This document shows, piece by piece, positions 30,201 through 43,036 of a DNA stretch of 55,826 nt. Each line of letters opens with the position of its first letter. The stretch's first letter is position 1. A model generated the notes under the pieces. That model saw only the letters and a list, made by a program, of their open reading frames with translations. It ran no database searches and was not told the origin of the DNA. Source of the stretch: Spirogloea muscicola (Eukaryota; Streptophyta; Zygnematophyceae; Spirogloeales; Spirogloeaceae); the NCBI GenBank assembly GCA_009602725.1, contig WELB01000002.1:1832445-1888270 (forward strand), read 5' to 3'. The position numbers were made by a program, and so were the translations under genes.

Positions 30201-33200
30201 CATTCTAAGAAGTGAATGAGAGCAGTGACGGGTTGCTTACTGCAAAGCCACAATCTTTTTTGTTGGAGTGTTCTGCATTATCAGAGTGCTGCATATTTGG
30301 ATACTTGATACGCGGTCCTTTCATGTAGACAGGTCGAAGTAGGAACCCATGACTGTATTTGCCTAAGATGGAGCCTTTTCTCAAATTGAGGGCTGATGGT
30401 TTCAGGTACTAGTAGAAGACTTAGCTGCAAAGCAAGCTGACAAAGAAGCCGAGGTCAGGGGACCTCCCACAAGTAAAGCATATTCTGCAGAGGGACAGCC
30501 AACAAAGGTGAGCCTCAAGAGCACCAAGACTACATGGCAGAAAGCCGTCTTCAAGGTTGTGTTTGCACCTTTCAGCTTGTCAATGCAGCTGAGAATTGGG
30601 AAATTAGTTGCACAAGTATGTAAGAATGAGCAGAGCCGTACTGCTGATGCTTTTTACAAGCCTTATGAAGCTCTCAGATGTTAGCTTGGCAAGCATGAAG
30701 GTGGCAGAAAGTCCTGCATCTCTGGATCTGTTCTTATGATGCAAAGCACAAGTTCTGGTTGCAGGCGGCTGAGGGGTTCTGCAAGAAAAACGGTTTGTCA
30801 GTGAGCGACCTCTATGTTCGTGTGGACGGCAAGACAGAGTACGTCTTTGCAGTGGCTAAGGAAGTAGGAAAGAACACAGTTGAAGTGCTTGCACTGGAGC
30901 TTCCTCAGCTCCTCTCTGCCATCACCTTCTCAAAAAGCATGCGGTGGAACAGCCAGGTGACCTGCGCAGCTGATAGCTTATCCCAAATGGTCTGGGTTGG
31001 TGTGTTTCAAGATGTGAGCATACCCACGACTCTTAGTGTATAACCTAATCTCCACTGTCCTGTCACTATTAGTTCCTCTGGCTGGCAAGCATGTGTTTGT
31101 ATAGCTACCAAGCATAGCTGACTGTGCCTAAGGGCACCTTGGCCTTCAAGCAGGCTGTCTACAGCAGGCCGTTGAGATGGATCCTGGCGCTCTATGGTGC
31201 CTCGCCTGTGCCCTTCTCATTTGCCAACGTGAGCAGTGGTGTCTGCACACGGCTTCTCAGGAACTCTGAGCGGCCAACACTTCAGGTCGAGACGGCAGAG
31301 CAGTATTTAAGCACCATCCAGTCGGCTGGCATCACCCTGAGCATCGAGGTATCGACCTGTTTCTGATGTCCTCACGGCTTTGACCTGGGCCTCAGCTTCA
31401 TTGTCAAACATGGGCCTCAGCTTCCTTGTCCAATTTGATCAAATTGGACAAGGAAGCTGAGGCCCATGTACAGCATCTCCAATCTGCTCTTGATTGCACA
31501 AAATTTTCACAGCGCATCATACCCAGCTCTTCTAATGATAGGTAGCAGGGTCCTGCAGGATCGATGTCGTGATATACAGAAGGCTAGCTCTGAGCTGGCA
31601 GCCGACATTGGTGGAGAGATACCAGCTGCTTCGCAGGGGAAGCTCTTGCAGGAGGTTGCAAACCTAGTTGAGGCTCCAATGCCCCTTCTTGGAAGATTCG
31701 ATAAAGCCTTCCTTGAGCTTCCCAAAGAAGTTCTTGTCACGGTAAGCATGTTACCTCGTCATTGGTAAAACAATGTAAGGTCTTGTCAAAATCGGATCCG
31801 TCTTCATAGGAATCTGTGAACCTGCTGATTTTTTCTGCTGATACAGATCATACTGTAAGCGGCTGGCTGCTTAGTGGCCTTGCAGGTCATGGAACAGCAC
31901 CAGCGATACTTTCCAATTGAACAGAAGGAGACCAAGCAGCTGATGCCTGCATTTGTTGCGGTCGCGAATGGACGCCTTAATGAGCAGATAGTGAGAAACG
32001 GCAATGAGGCAGTGCTTCGGTGACTACCTACAGAGAGCCTCACTGTGTCAGCTCATCCAGTAATTACTGCCTTTGACAGATTCAGTTTTCCAAGACTGTG
32101 CTTGTCAATGTCAGGATCTAGAACTAGATCAAAGCTTACGAGTTCGTTTGCTGATATTGTTAATCAGCGCTCGATATGAGGATGCCAGCTTCTTCTACAA
32201 GGCGGACTTAGCCCGCCCACTTGCAGGGTTCAGACCACTGCTAAGCGGCATCACATTCCAGGTGAGTGTGACATGCTGCTAGGCTTTGTCCTCCCTGCTT
32301 CACGTCTGAGCTCATAAAGCAAGTTGACCTGACAAAGTACGAATTGCAGAGTGCGAGAAGTCTGTTGTATGCAATCTCATGCTTGACATGCAATTGGACA
32401 GTGTGCTTATTGGTTGCTGCTCATTGCCTTTACTTGCAGGAGAAGCTTGGGACGATGTTGGACAAGAGCAAGAGAGTTGAACAGATTGCCCTCTCTCTAG
32501 CGGAGCTCCTTGATATTAGTGAAAGCGATATCTGCACAGCTAGACAAGCTGCTCCACTAGCCATGGCAGACCTGTCCACGGCAATGGTCACAGAATTCAC
32601 ATCCTTGGCTGGGGTCATGGGTCAGCACTATGCCATCAAGGAAGGCCAGCCCATTGAGGTACGAAGCTATCAAATATCAGAAACAATCTCTTGGATCCAG
32701 CAGTGGTGGACCTTGCTCACACACTTTCTCAAGCAAGAACTTTTCCCTGTAGACAGGCACTCAAGCCTGTGTGTAAAGATGAAGTCAGGTAGCATGCACG
32801 AAGCTAAATTAACTGATGAGACAGGCTGAGCAATCCTTTGTGGGCAGGTGGCGAAGGCTGTCTTTGAGAGCATCCTACCAAGGTCTGCTGGCGATGCTCT
32901 TCCTACAACTGAGGCTGGAATGCTCCTCTCGATTGCAGGAAGGTAGACATCTCAACTTTTCTCAACCTATTCATGCGTACCTCTTTGCCTCTGCACGTCA
33001 ACAACTTAATGAATAGCAATACTGCAGGAGTATAGGTGAATGTGCAAGTGCTGTTAAGGTGTATGCAGCATACCTCTGTGCATTTGTACCAGGCTTGACA
33101 GCTTGGTGGGCCTGTTTGCTGTGGGCAATCCACCATCAGCAACTGCGGATCCATTTGGACTTAGACGCTCTGCTTATGCTCTCGTGAGTGGCCTCCACTC

Positions 33201-35004
33201 ATATCCGACCATGCTTCTGGCAAGAGTGGGTGCAATAAGTTTATTACTTGCAAAGCACTTGATGACCACCTGCAAACCCCAGTTTGCTCACCAATTTTTG
33301 ATTGCTCATTCCTCAGCTTGATCCTTACAAACTTTTGCATCGGAAAACTTCGTACCAGGTGCAAACTCTTGTTGAGAACAACAAGCAGCTCGATCTGCGG
33401 CATGCTCTTCCTGTGGCTGCAGCAGCTCAGCCTGTTGCGGTTGGTGATGAGGTTATTGAACAGGTATTGATCGTGGAGATGAACAGGGGCCACCTTTGAC
33501 AACAAGATGTGCCCTTTACTTTTGCACAATTTGGTGATAAACCCTTGTGCAACTATGGGCAGTCTGACAATATCAACGAAGTGCAGGCCAGATGAAGTTG
33601 TTGGCATCTGCGCTCTTGTACAAATTGTCAGTATGAAATGCCGGCTTCAGGTAATTGATGGTATCTGTGTGATGTGACTCAGGTGCTCGTTTTTGTCACA
33701 CGAAGATTGGAGCAGCTTCTGGTAATTATCTTGACATACTCTCTTTGTCTCTGAAATAGTAATAATAGTATTCCTCTACGCATTGCACAATGCACAGTAA
33801 TAGTCTGCTTAATGGGCTTGTTGTTGTTTGCCTGTGTTCATGAAGCACAAGCAGGGGCTTGTGCTTCATGACTTAGAAACAGCCCTGCTTTCAGTGAACA
33901 ATTGTCTACATTACAGATGGGTCAATATGGCAGTCCTTAAGTACACCGCTTTTTTTGGTGAGCCTTGCCCAATACTCGTTTGTTCCTTCATGTAGGTTGA
34001 CAGCGGAGCTCGTGTTGAGCATGTGCGATCAGTGCTGGCAGAGAGGGGGGCTGTGCCTGCTCTTGCGGCGCTCTCTGTAAGACAGGTGGGATCGAGCATA
34101 CTACCTACGTGGGTCTTGATCTGCACCTGTAGATAGTGGAGCACCTGCCTCTTGCACAGCAATGACTTATGGCTTGTCTGTCTGCGCTGCATGCGTGGGC
34201 AGATGGAGGAGGTAGCTGGCAGGGGACTCGAGGAGATTGCGGTGGCTTACGCTCGGCCAACGCGGATAGTCAGAGGCAAGGAGATAGATCCCACGTGGCA
34301 GGTCGATCTGGAGGTGTTTGAGTCCGATGCTGAGACAGCTCTCTGGGAGGCATATCAGCAAACCAGTAGCAGAATACATCCAGGTACTTGATCTCGTCCA
34401 GAGTATAATAATCTGTAGAAACTGTATTTGTATGTTGTAATGTTGATAAGGTGTGGGGCATTTGGTCAGCTTTGCACTGAAGCAGCTGTAACACTGTCAA
34501 TGGCAGGGGTGTCAATTGGTGACTTTGTTGCAGCCTCCCAAGTCCTGGTGGAGCCACTAGAGGCCTTCTTCGCCAATGTCTTTGTCATGGCGGTAAGTCA
34601 TGCTGAAAGTGTACCATGCACTGGGCTCATAATGCCATGTCGATAATTTGATCACAGGAGGTTCTGCTCCACTTTGTTCACTCTTGGTGACCAATGGCAA
34701 GCCACAGCGGGCTACTTTCAGTGTGTCAAAGTGCATGCATGTGCTTTTGTCAAATTTATTCCTGACACTCTCGATACCGAGAATATAGAAGTAATCACTT
34801 GGAATGCTTACGTGGGCTCGCAATAGACAGCCTTCACAGATCTGCTGACCATAATAGCCAAAAAGGCTTAATCAGTAGCGTGGATGTTTTTTCCTTCCAC
34901 TTCAGGAGGATGAGCGGTTGCAGAAGAACAGGCTGGCACTGCTCCACAAATTGGCGTCGCTGTCTGACGGCGTTGCGGATCTCTCCCTCCTTCCTGGCTT
35001 TTGA
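27254..35004 (+). CDS. EDD1: Organellar glycyl-tRNA synthetase, bacterial type with fused alpha and beta chains
   Basis: This enzyme charges tRNA-Gly in plastids and/or mitochondria. Twenty-one exons from 27254-27655 to 34906-35004 join in frame to 1120 residues. Exon 1 encodes an Ala/Arg-rich leader typical of organelle targeting. The alpha (catalytic) part begins with '[18 protein letters not shown]', then '[20 protein letters not shown]', 'DNPNRVQ', '[18 protein letters not shown]' and '[16 protein letters not shown]'. The beta part begins near 30030 with '[13 protein letters not shown]' and includes '[12 protein letters not shown]', '[10 protein letters not shown]', '[12 protein letters not shown]', '[12 protein letters not shown]', '[10 protein letters not shown]', '[12 protein letters not shown]' and the terminal '[12 protein letters not shown]'. 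Plants carry the same alpha-beta fusion (EDD1). Intron 4 begins with GC (CAG|GCATCC at 29112). Introns host a 62-bp palindrome and a second hairpin, listed separately. Nothing suggests a broken gene. Confidence 0.95.
31408..31469. repeat. Perfect 62-bp palindrome in a GlyRS intron
   Basis: Bases 31408-31438 are the exact reverse complement of 31439-31469, with no spacer (centre TTGA|TCAA). A partial direct copy of the left half (GGGCCTCAGCTTC.TTGTC.AA) lies just upstream at about 31387-31407, with two differences. The sequence is in the intron between exon ends 31348 and 31559 and would form a long hairpin in RNA. Confidence 0.95.
33839..33870. repeat. 14-bp stem, 4-nt loop hairpin in a GlyRS intron
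   Basis: CATGAAGCACAAGC, AGGG loop, then GCTTGTGCTTCATG: a perfect stem inside the intron between exons ending at 33721 and starting at 33996. Confidence 0.9.
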
Positions 35005-36856
35005 GACTGGTGTTGGCCTCTTGTTGCCCCTGATCCCTGACGAACTAAGATCTTAGCAAAATCATCAGAGTCTCAAAGCCCACAACGATCCTGGCTCAAC
35101 ATCGCAGGCTTGTTGCACATTGCCACTCGAAGCATATTGCAAGCAACCGCCGGGGTTGATCTCCTTGATTATCATTTTGACCTTGTAGATATTGTCAATG
35201 GCTCATGGTTGCATCGGAAAGGCAGTCACTCTTAGCATGCAAGAAAGCATTGACTCCCTTGTTCAGGATTGCTTAAGCAGTCATGCAGAGGTGAAAATTG
35301 TCATTAGCCATCGTCATACTTGACCTTGGCTGCTGAAGAGCATCACGCTTGGAGTTGGTTCTCCATATCGAGGGCAAGGATGGGATGTTCCGCTTGCCCT
35401 CAGAAATGGCGAGCTAAGAGCGTGGTGCAACAGTTACTGTGCAAGCTTTGAGACGTTATTATGCGTGTGAAACGAGGAAATCGGTCAGCCAAAGGGCCCA
35501 GCTCGCAGAGCGCTTGGTGTGCTGATCAATGTTGCTAGGATTGTTGAGCCCGTCTTCTGGGACGTACTAGCGTAGTGTGATGACGGGACGAAAGGCCACA
35601 AATTATACCCCGTAATGACTTCGTCCTCACTGTTCTTTGGGCTGGCCTTTCACAGTGGTAGCCCCCTTTTGAAAACCTCTCGTTTCAGTGCAAGTCTGTG
35701 CAATGCAGCTGCTGTTATTGTTTGTTGGACTCAAGGATGTGCTCGCTCTGCTGGGTGAGCGCCCCAACGACCTTGTGGGCCCCCGCAAATCAAATTGCTG
35801 TCTTGAGAGGACCGCTCCTACAGCTTGCAGCGGCAGTTGTTGGAGCTTTGCCGACCTCAAGTTCTCAGCGTGCAGACCGGGTGCATGTAAGCAGCCAGCC
35901 CAGAATGCACAGGACTGAAGAAAACTCTCCATCACATCACCTCAGTCGGCTGATCGGCATGAAAGCAACTCAGTGAAGCCAATTATCCGGGAAAGCATCT
36001 CGTGAAGCCAATTCTCCGGGCAATCTTGTTGTATATATGTTTTCTCCTATATTCATCCTGATATGCACATTGCTGACTCGAGGTCATTAAGCGCTGCTGA
36101 CGTCTTGGAGACCAGTATCTCTCCTTCCGTCCCTTGAGACCTTGTACACTCCTTTGTCCATTCTTCTCTGGGCTGGCTTTGCGAGCCCCTCTTTTCCTAT
36201 GGGCGGGCAACATTCTTTGGGCTGGCCTCTCACAGCCATGACCGTGATTGGAAGAGACTACTGATTCAGTTGTTTGTGGGGCTCTGGCGGTGGTCTCCGA
36301 CGGGGTGGTCTCTGACGGCGGAGTTGACGGCCGTCGCCCTGGCACCCAGAGCCGTTAGCCGACCCCCCAGCTCCGCGGCTCCCCCCCTCCCCGCCGGTTG
36401 GTAACGGCTCTGATGTGGGCCCCTCGCCCGGTGCCCCCCCTTCCTCCTCCCCACCAACCTCTCTCTCCTCCATCACTTCCTAGCTTTCAGCGGGCGCCTC
36501 CCTTAGGGGGGGGGGACCCTCCCTCCTAAACNCAAGTGAGGCGACTGCGCCCGTCCTGCGGCGCTGCCACTGGTGGCTTTCTCCTGGCTGGCGCCGCCAT
36601 TGCCGCTCCGGCTGGCGCGAAGTGCGGCCGCGCGGCCCGCTCGCCTCCGGCGCCAGGCGGCCCGGCGGCCGCAGCAGCTGGCTTCGGCGGCGCGGATCTG
36701 CTGCTCTGGCCCTCGGCAGAGCAGCCTCCCGAGGCGGGCGTCGGCCTCCGGACGGACATTCATTGCTGTACTTCGTATCAGCAGACTGACGTTGCATAGG
36801 GCCCGAGATCTGGCCTGCTCCGGCATTCAGACATCCCGCAGCTCCCTGGCTGGTCC
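35005..36856. repeat. Intergenic region with hairpin-repeat copies and GC-rich promoter-proximal DNA
   Basis: The first ~600 bases are unique, with no coding signal. Copies of the hairpin module lie near 35639-35660, 36170-36187 and 36219-36237. A fragment 'GCTGACTCGAGGT' near 36072 recurs at about 54249. From about 36290 to 36850 the DNA is GC-rich with C and G runs and one unknown base (36532). Long open frames there on both strands look compositional rather than coding. The promoter of the next gene should be in this part. Confidence 0.6.
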
Positions 36857-39800
36857 ATGGCCGCCTTGGAGGCAGGGTGCCTCGCCAGGTCGTGGCGACT
36901 TACTTCTGATCAATTGGCAGTGGTCATGCGCCATGGCGCTGCCTGCCTCGCTTGACGGTGCTCGTTGCTTCTCGCAGGGGGGCCGACTCCGAGCCCAGCG
37001 CGGCGGCGTCGCCGGGCGACCGCTCGCGGCGGCGCGGCTGCTCGTGGGTTATCGTCCTCGTGGTGGCGCTGATCGCCGTGGCCGTCGTGACGGGCAGCGG
37101 GTTCTTCGCCCAGGGCTCTGGCGGCGCCGAGGACGCGCTGCTCACCACTGGCGGCGCTGCTGTGGGCAAGGCCGGCAAGGGCTTCCCGCGGCAGGTCTGC
37201 CAGCTGCCGCCACCAGGTCCCTGAGCTTGCCTTTTGAGAGGCCTGTGCTGAGGGCTTGGACAGCGCCGACGGGCTCAGCGGGCTTGGTTGATGTCATTGC
37301 CTGGCGATGCAGGGGAATGCAGCTAAGACGAAGCTGGAGGAAGAGGACCCCGTCGACGATGCAGAAGACAAGGCACCTGAGAGTGGCGACGGTGGTGGTG
37401 GCGGCGCTGGTGCGGCTGTGGCCATGGACCACGTGGACAAGCGCAAGGCCATGTTCGCTATGCTCCTGAAGGACAAGGAGGCTGCTCACGAGCAACAAGC
37501 TCAGAGCCGGCTGAGGGCGACCGGCGCGACGAGCCTCACGGGGCCGGGAGGCGCTGCCGCTGACGACCCGGCGGCAGAGCGTGCGGAGCTCGAGGCCAAT
37601 GCCCACAACATCATGAAGGAGGAGAGGTCCTTCTTCGGCCACGGCCCGCCGCACGATGAGGACCTGTCGCTCAAGCCCGTGGTGGATGCGACTGAGGAGA
37701 AGGAGGCCAGCGAGGACGCGCAAGCAGGGGAGCAGGCGGTCGCGGACGGCGAGAAGGGGGAGCTGAAGGCAGGCAAAGAGCCGCCGGTCGATGCCGATGC
37801 GGATGCAGAAGCCGAAACCGGCGCCGGGGATGCGGCCGCCGGCGAGGCGGAACCCGCGGAAGCGCAGAATGACGTTGCTGGCGACACGATCGACGAGGCC
37901 GACAAGGAAGCCGAGACGGAGCCCGCGGAAGCAGAGCCGGTCAAGCCATCGAGGGCGCTTGGATTTCTACAGCGCTTCCAGCGTGAAACGGGCGCCACGA
38001 CCCTTCCCAGCGATGTACAGGGAGGTGCCGCGGAGAAGGGCGACGGGGAAGTGGAGGAGGCCGCGGATGCTGCTGCGACAGCGGCGGAGGCGGAGGATGC
38101 AGGCGGCGAAGCGTCCTCTGCGAAAACTCCAAAGACTGTGGATGGGGAGCCAGTTGTCGGAGGAGGCAGCAAGGGGCTCGAAGCCACTGATGCGGAAACG
38201 GAGGAGCCGGAGAAGGATGCAGGCGATGAAGCCGGTGAGGGCGGCGAGCCGAAGAAGGATGCAGTCGATGAAGCTGGTGAGAGCAGCGAGGAGCCAACCA
38301 AGGAGGAGGACGCCGAGCCCCATGACAAGGAGGCAACGACGGACAGGGACGGCGAGGTGGAGGCGGGCGAGAGCCAATTGGGAGGAGGTGCGCAGCTTGC
38401 GGCGACTGCTGAGAAAGCTGCAGATCCGGATAGCGCAGACGATGGTGCTGTCGATGGTGCAGACGAAGGCAAGCCCGAGGCCGACGGCGACGTGGGCGAT
38501 GGCGAGCGCAAGCGCGAGGGCGAGGCGGAGGGCGAGGCGGACGGGGAGCGCGAGGCCGAGGGCGATGGTCAAGAGGGCGGGCCCAAGGACGGCATCCTCG
38601 GCGCTCTCGACGCCGCCGCCGACAAGCCCGACCACGCCACCGGCATCCTCGGTGCTCTCGGCGCCGCCGTGGACAAGGCCGACCGCGCCGCTGGCACGGC
38701 GTTGCTGGGCAGGAGGCACCGGCGCGTGGACGAGGAGCAGGGCCGCAATGTGGCCACTGCTGCTCTGGACGAGCCTGCGCAGGCTGGTGAGCAGGCCCAG
38801 CTACGAGCAATCTGCAGAGCAGAACCACATGCAGCCTGCATACACTGACACTGTCCATTTGGGTCTAGTAAGACTGAGGGCCATGTGGCGTTGTCCTTGA
38901 ACGAGGTAACCAGTATAGGCTTGAGCATTTGCCGCTTTTAGGACTCAAGTATGGCCACAATCACCTCCTTGCTACGACAAGGGTCTGTTCTCCAGCTGTG
39001 TTGTGTCAGGCTGATCTCTTAGCTCTCTGCTGTCTGCAGATGGTGATGCCGACACGGAGCCCCCTCATGATGCCGAAGCTGAGGACACGAGCGTCAGAAC
39101 AATGGAGTTGAAGCCCATCAACGGCGACGAGGATGTGCAGAAGCCGCTGGGCAGGACCAGACACGCACTCAAGCGAGGGTTGAAGAAGCGGCCACTCACT
39201 CGGGTAAGAGATGAGCTTCTCTCACATTGACAATCTGGTCTCAAAATCTCAGCAAATTGGCAGGCTAAGTGTACTGTACTACTACTAGTGGACTATCCTT
39301 GACAAGATATCTGTTCCATGGCAGTGCTTACTGATGCATAATCGATCCTTTATAATCTTCATGCAGTAGTCTGAGCACTATAAAAGTCTACATCCTTCAA
39401 TCAAAGGCACGCACTGATACTCAGTCATGCTCTATAATAAAGATTAGATTGAAGATGTTGGATCAACTTCCATCGTGGCAATCGGTCAGGCGTAGCAATA
39501 GCCAGCAGCTGCTGAGAATCATGACATGCTGTGTGTGGCAGGCCAGAAAGGTAAAGCGGAGGGACGGAGACAGCTTGGCAGTTCCAGTCCCTGACGCTGT
39601 TGAGCTGCCAGGTGTGCTGTTTTTTCATTTATTAATGCTTTGCCTTCAGGGAGTGTATTTAACAGTGTTGAGTTCAAAATCAAGATAATCACAGATGTAA
39701 AAAGTGGCATGCTGTCTGCTTTATCATAAGATGTCAGGTCAGCAGGCATACATTGATAGCAACTTGCCTGGTGGGGGGGTTGTGTCACTAACTCACAAGT

Positions 39801-42800
39801 GCTGGCTTCTTTCTCGTGCCCTGTCCTGCAGCCGAGGACCTCAGTGGTGACGATCCTTTGGCTGTGGGTAAGATTGGGGACGGCGAGCACAGCTCGCCCC
39901 GGCGGACAGGTACCAGCTCCAGCAAGACCAGGAGGCGCAAGTCCAGGCAGCAGGCAGCCCTGGACGCTGCTGTCAGGAAGAAGGAGCTCAGGCTGAAGCG
40001 CCGGAAGCAGAGGGTGGGAAGTGAAACAGCCGAGAAATCGGAAGGTGAACCCTCTCTGTGATACAGAGGTGGCGGTCATTTCCAGGAGCACAGACTGTTC
40101 TGTCTGAAGCTTGCTAGGTGATCCGATAAATTATTCAGTGATGAGAATTTCATGTCAACTTTCTTACCTGGAAAATAATGTGATGAGTTCTGGATGTGTT
40201 GTGAATGTCAGTCCAAAGCGCGACTGCACTTGACTGCAAGACTTCCTAATCAGCAGATGTTGACTCTTTTTTCTGGTAATGTCCTTCCTACAGATCGACA
40301 AGGGCTGACTAAGGGCCGCCGCAGAGCCCTGCCAAAGAAGGCCCTCCATCGCAGGGGCCGCAAGGAGAAAATGGCGCTACATGAGGAAGGGGAAGCCAGT
40401 GAAGAGCACGTGCTCGTCGAGAGAGCAGAGGATGGAGCTGGGGCCGAAGTGGAAGAGAAGCTGCCGCTGCTCGAGCCTGGTGGCAAGGGCTTCACGCAGG
40501 CCACCGAAGTCGCTGACCCCCTCAGCACGGGAGCTGGAGCTGCCGCTGCCGCTGCCGCTGCCGGCCGCTCTGCAGATGGAGCTAATCCCGACAACATCCC
40601 GGGCAGGAAGACAGCCATCTGCCTTGTCGGGGGGGTACGTGAGCTGGACCTGAGTGGCACAAGCCTCAAGGAGCACCTGCTGCCAGCTTTTGAGAAGTAA
40701 GCTCTCGCAATCAAGCCAGGTCATGCTACATCAACTGCCCAATAATTCTATGGTGGTTGAAATTTGGCTTGACTTCCAAGAATGGATCACTATCGTGGTT
40801 CAGGACTAGGCTGAACGATCTGGACGGGGATATTGCTTGCAAAATAGGGTGAGTCTGAGATGGCATCTGAATACTCAGCCCTTTAGCCAGTGGATCTGAG
40901 GATTTGCGCGCCATGCTATCTGGGGCTGCCTTCCGCAGCGCGGACGTCTTTGTGACCACAATGCTGGACAAGAACACACACAAGCTCAGCGTCCTGAAGG
41001 GTGTCAAGCTGGTGGCGGTCAAGGTTGTGTCGCTCAAGGCCCTGCTTGCCAGGGAAGGCCAAATAGATCAGGTCTGCCCCACACTTGGCCGTTGCTCACT
41101 CCAGCTGGACACGTGTACGATGAGTGGGGCCGTAAGAGTTCCCCGTCTCAGTGATCAGCATGGGGCATTTAAGAAGTATGTCACTGCTACTTTGGCAAGC
41201 ACGAGCAGGATGCAGTATTCATCATCTCACAAGCTTCCTGCTGCTGCTGTGCCGGCCGAGCCCAGGGAGTTGTCGACGACCTCGTAGCAGATGGCACTCC
41301 TTCCGGCAAGGAAGGTTAGTCATGCACACGTGCCCTTAGCGGTCATTGGTAAAGACCTCATACCTGTTCGCTTGGCAAGGGCGTTTCGTGATCCTGGAGC
41401 CTCGGCACCTTCTGGCATTTCGCCCACTTGGGCTGATTGAGGCGTGTTGCTCCCCACTATGCTCGCAGCTCTCCTCCACTACTATCAGCTCGTCGAGAGC
41501 TGCTTCAACCTCATTGAGATGTACGAGACGAAGAAGGACGTCATGTACGAACAGGTGCTGTGGACCCGCATTGACACGTTCTGGAGCAGCCGGCCCCACC
41601 TCTCCCGAGCCCATGCTGAAGCCTATTATGCACCCGAGGTAACAGACGGCAGCACCTGGCTTCCATGAAGCACCTGTCTTTGCAGTTTGGAGTTGTGTAC
41701 CTTCCCTTCCATCTATCATAGGAAGTTATCCAGTTGAGCTTTTTGTTGGAAAACAGACGAGCTCCAGAAGATCAGAAAGCCTGCTCAATTATTGTCCAAC
41801 AAATGGGAGACAGCTCCAGAGGTTAGGCTTTTCTATAAAGCCTTGCTCAATTGGCGCTTGCTGATTTTCTGATCGGCGCCGATCTCGTCTGCAGGGCTCA
41901 TCTGGCACCGATTTTGGTGGGCTTAATGATCGCCTTGGTCTTGGCCCCCGCGAATACAGCAAGGCAGCCATGATGCGATACACAGCCCTAAAAGACTTGC
42001 ATGCCAAGGGCTTGGAGAGGTACCATCTCCAGCACACTGGCTGAAGCCCGTGTGCTGTGCCCTCTCCTCTGGCTTCTCTCTTTTGTCGGGCTGTTGTTGG
42101 TCCTCCAGTGCATGCCTTGCGCTGCATGGCTGTGCACCAATGACATGGACTTGGTCAGCAGGGTTCACATGTACGTCAACATGCAAGTGCCATTGCCTTG
42201 CTGCAGGCAGCGGTTATTTGACTCTGCATTGCTGCTGCTTGCACACGGCTTGCTTGCTGCGGAGCTTCAAACACTTCATTCTGTGCCAGGACTCTGAAGC
42301 ATCCCCCTTCCTCGCCCACCCTCACCCCGGTCATCTCGCGCTCTTCTCCCCTCCCTCCACACCTCTCTCCCTTCCTTCCCTCTCTCCCTTTCTGTGTGTG
42401 GTGGTCCTAGGCTCGGCTCGGAGGGCATCTACAAGGCACAGCTGGAAGCGGCGGGCGTACCTGTGGAGCGGCTGGACCTGCCCTTCTGCATCCCGACACA
42501 CCGTACATTCCCTTTTCCACCGGTGGACGCACCCGTCGCGCCCATGGGCACTCCAGCTGCGCGCAACGGCATCTACTGCCGGCCCTGCAAGCCGCTGGCG
42601 GAGGTCGACGTGGCCCTGCGGAGCAACTGGGACATGGACGTCTTCTGCGATGCGTCGACCGAGTGGGAGGACAGCTGGGAGTCCATTTTCGACCAGGTGC
42701 GCTTCGTCGGCTGCTCTGCACCGGCAAGGACGCTTGTTCTCCCGCCGCTGTGATTGCCTGTCAGTGAGTCGCCGTTAGAGGCGGCAAGCATGACGCCGCC

Positions 42801-43036
42801 ACTGAGCTTGCTGCCACTCGTTTTCTCACTCATTTGGTGTTGCCGTTATGACTGGCTGCATGCAGATGGCCGCTCCGGAGGCCGCCGAGGTGCGGCGGCA
42901 CGTGCGCGACCGCAGCCAGGAGCAGTGCCTGGTGGACGTGCGTGCGCTGCTGAAGCCGCTGGGCACGCAGTACCGAGGCGTGCCTGCGGCGCGCATATGC
43001 AAGCAGGCCTTCCTCAAGGACGCGCCATCCTTTTGA
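36857..43036 (+). CDS. Type II membrane protein with long acidic region and DUF7796-like (glycosyltransferase-type) domain
   Basis: Fourteen exons (36857-36888, 36978-37194, 37313-38786, 39040-39203, 39542-39611, 39832-40044, 40294-40696, 40804-40848, 40891-41071, 41266-41314, 41469-41638, 41895-42019, 42411-42696, 42866-43036) join in frame to 1199 residues. A short Arg-rich N-terminus precedes one membrane segment (about residues 32-54, 'WVIVLVVALIAVAVV'), giving Golgi-type topology. Residues about 84-574 are an acidic, low-complexity Ala/Glu/Asp region; a Lys/Arg-rich stretch follows. The C-terminal ~370 residues carry 'KTAICLVGG', 'ADVFVTTMLD', 'YEQVLWTRIDTFW', 'DFGGLNDRLGLG', 'RTFPFPPVD', 'YCRPCKP' and 'ARICKQAF'. 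This order fits the plant/algal family I know as DUF7796, which looks like a glycosyltransferase; no substrate is known to me. The very short first exon is the least certain part. Confidence 0.85.

Noticed and set aside
36573-37469. 298-codon plus frame overlapping the start of the DUF7796-like gene
   Set aside because: Wrong frame relative to the membrane-segment exon and the acidic exon; GC-rich composition explains its length.
37501-38511. 336-codon minus-strand open frame (Ser/Ala-rich)
   Set aside because: It is the complementary shadow of the long acidic plus-strand exon, a composition effect of GAG/GCG-rich codons; the plus frame is anchored by matching splice phases on both sides.
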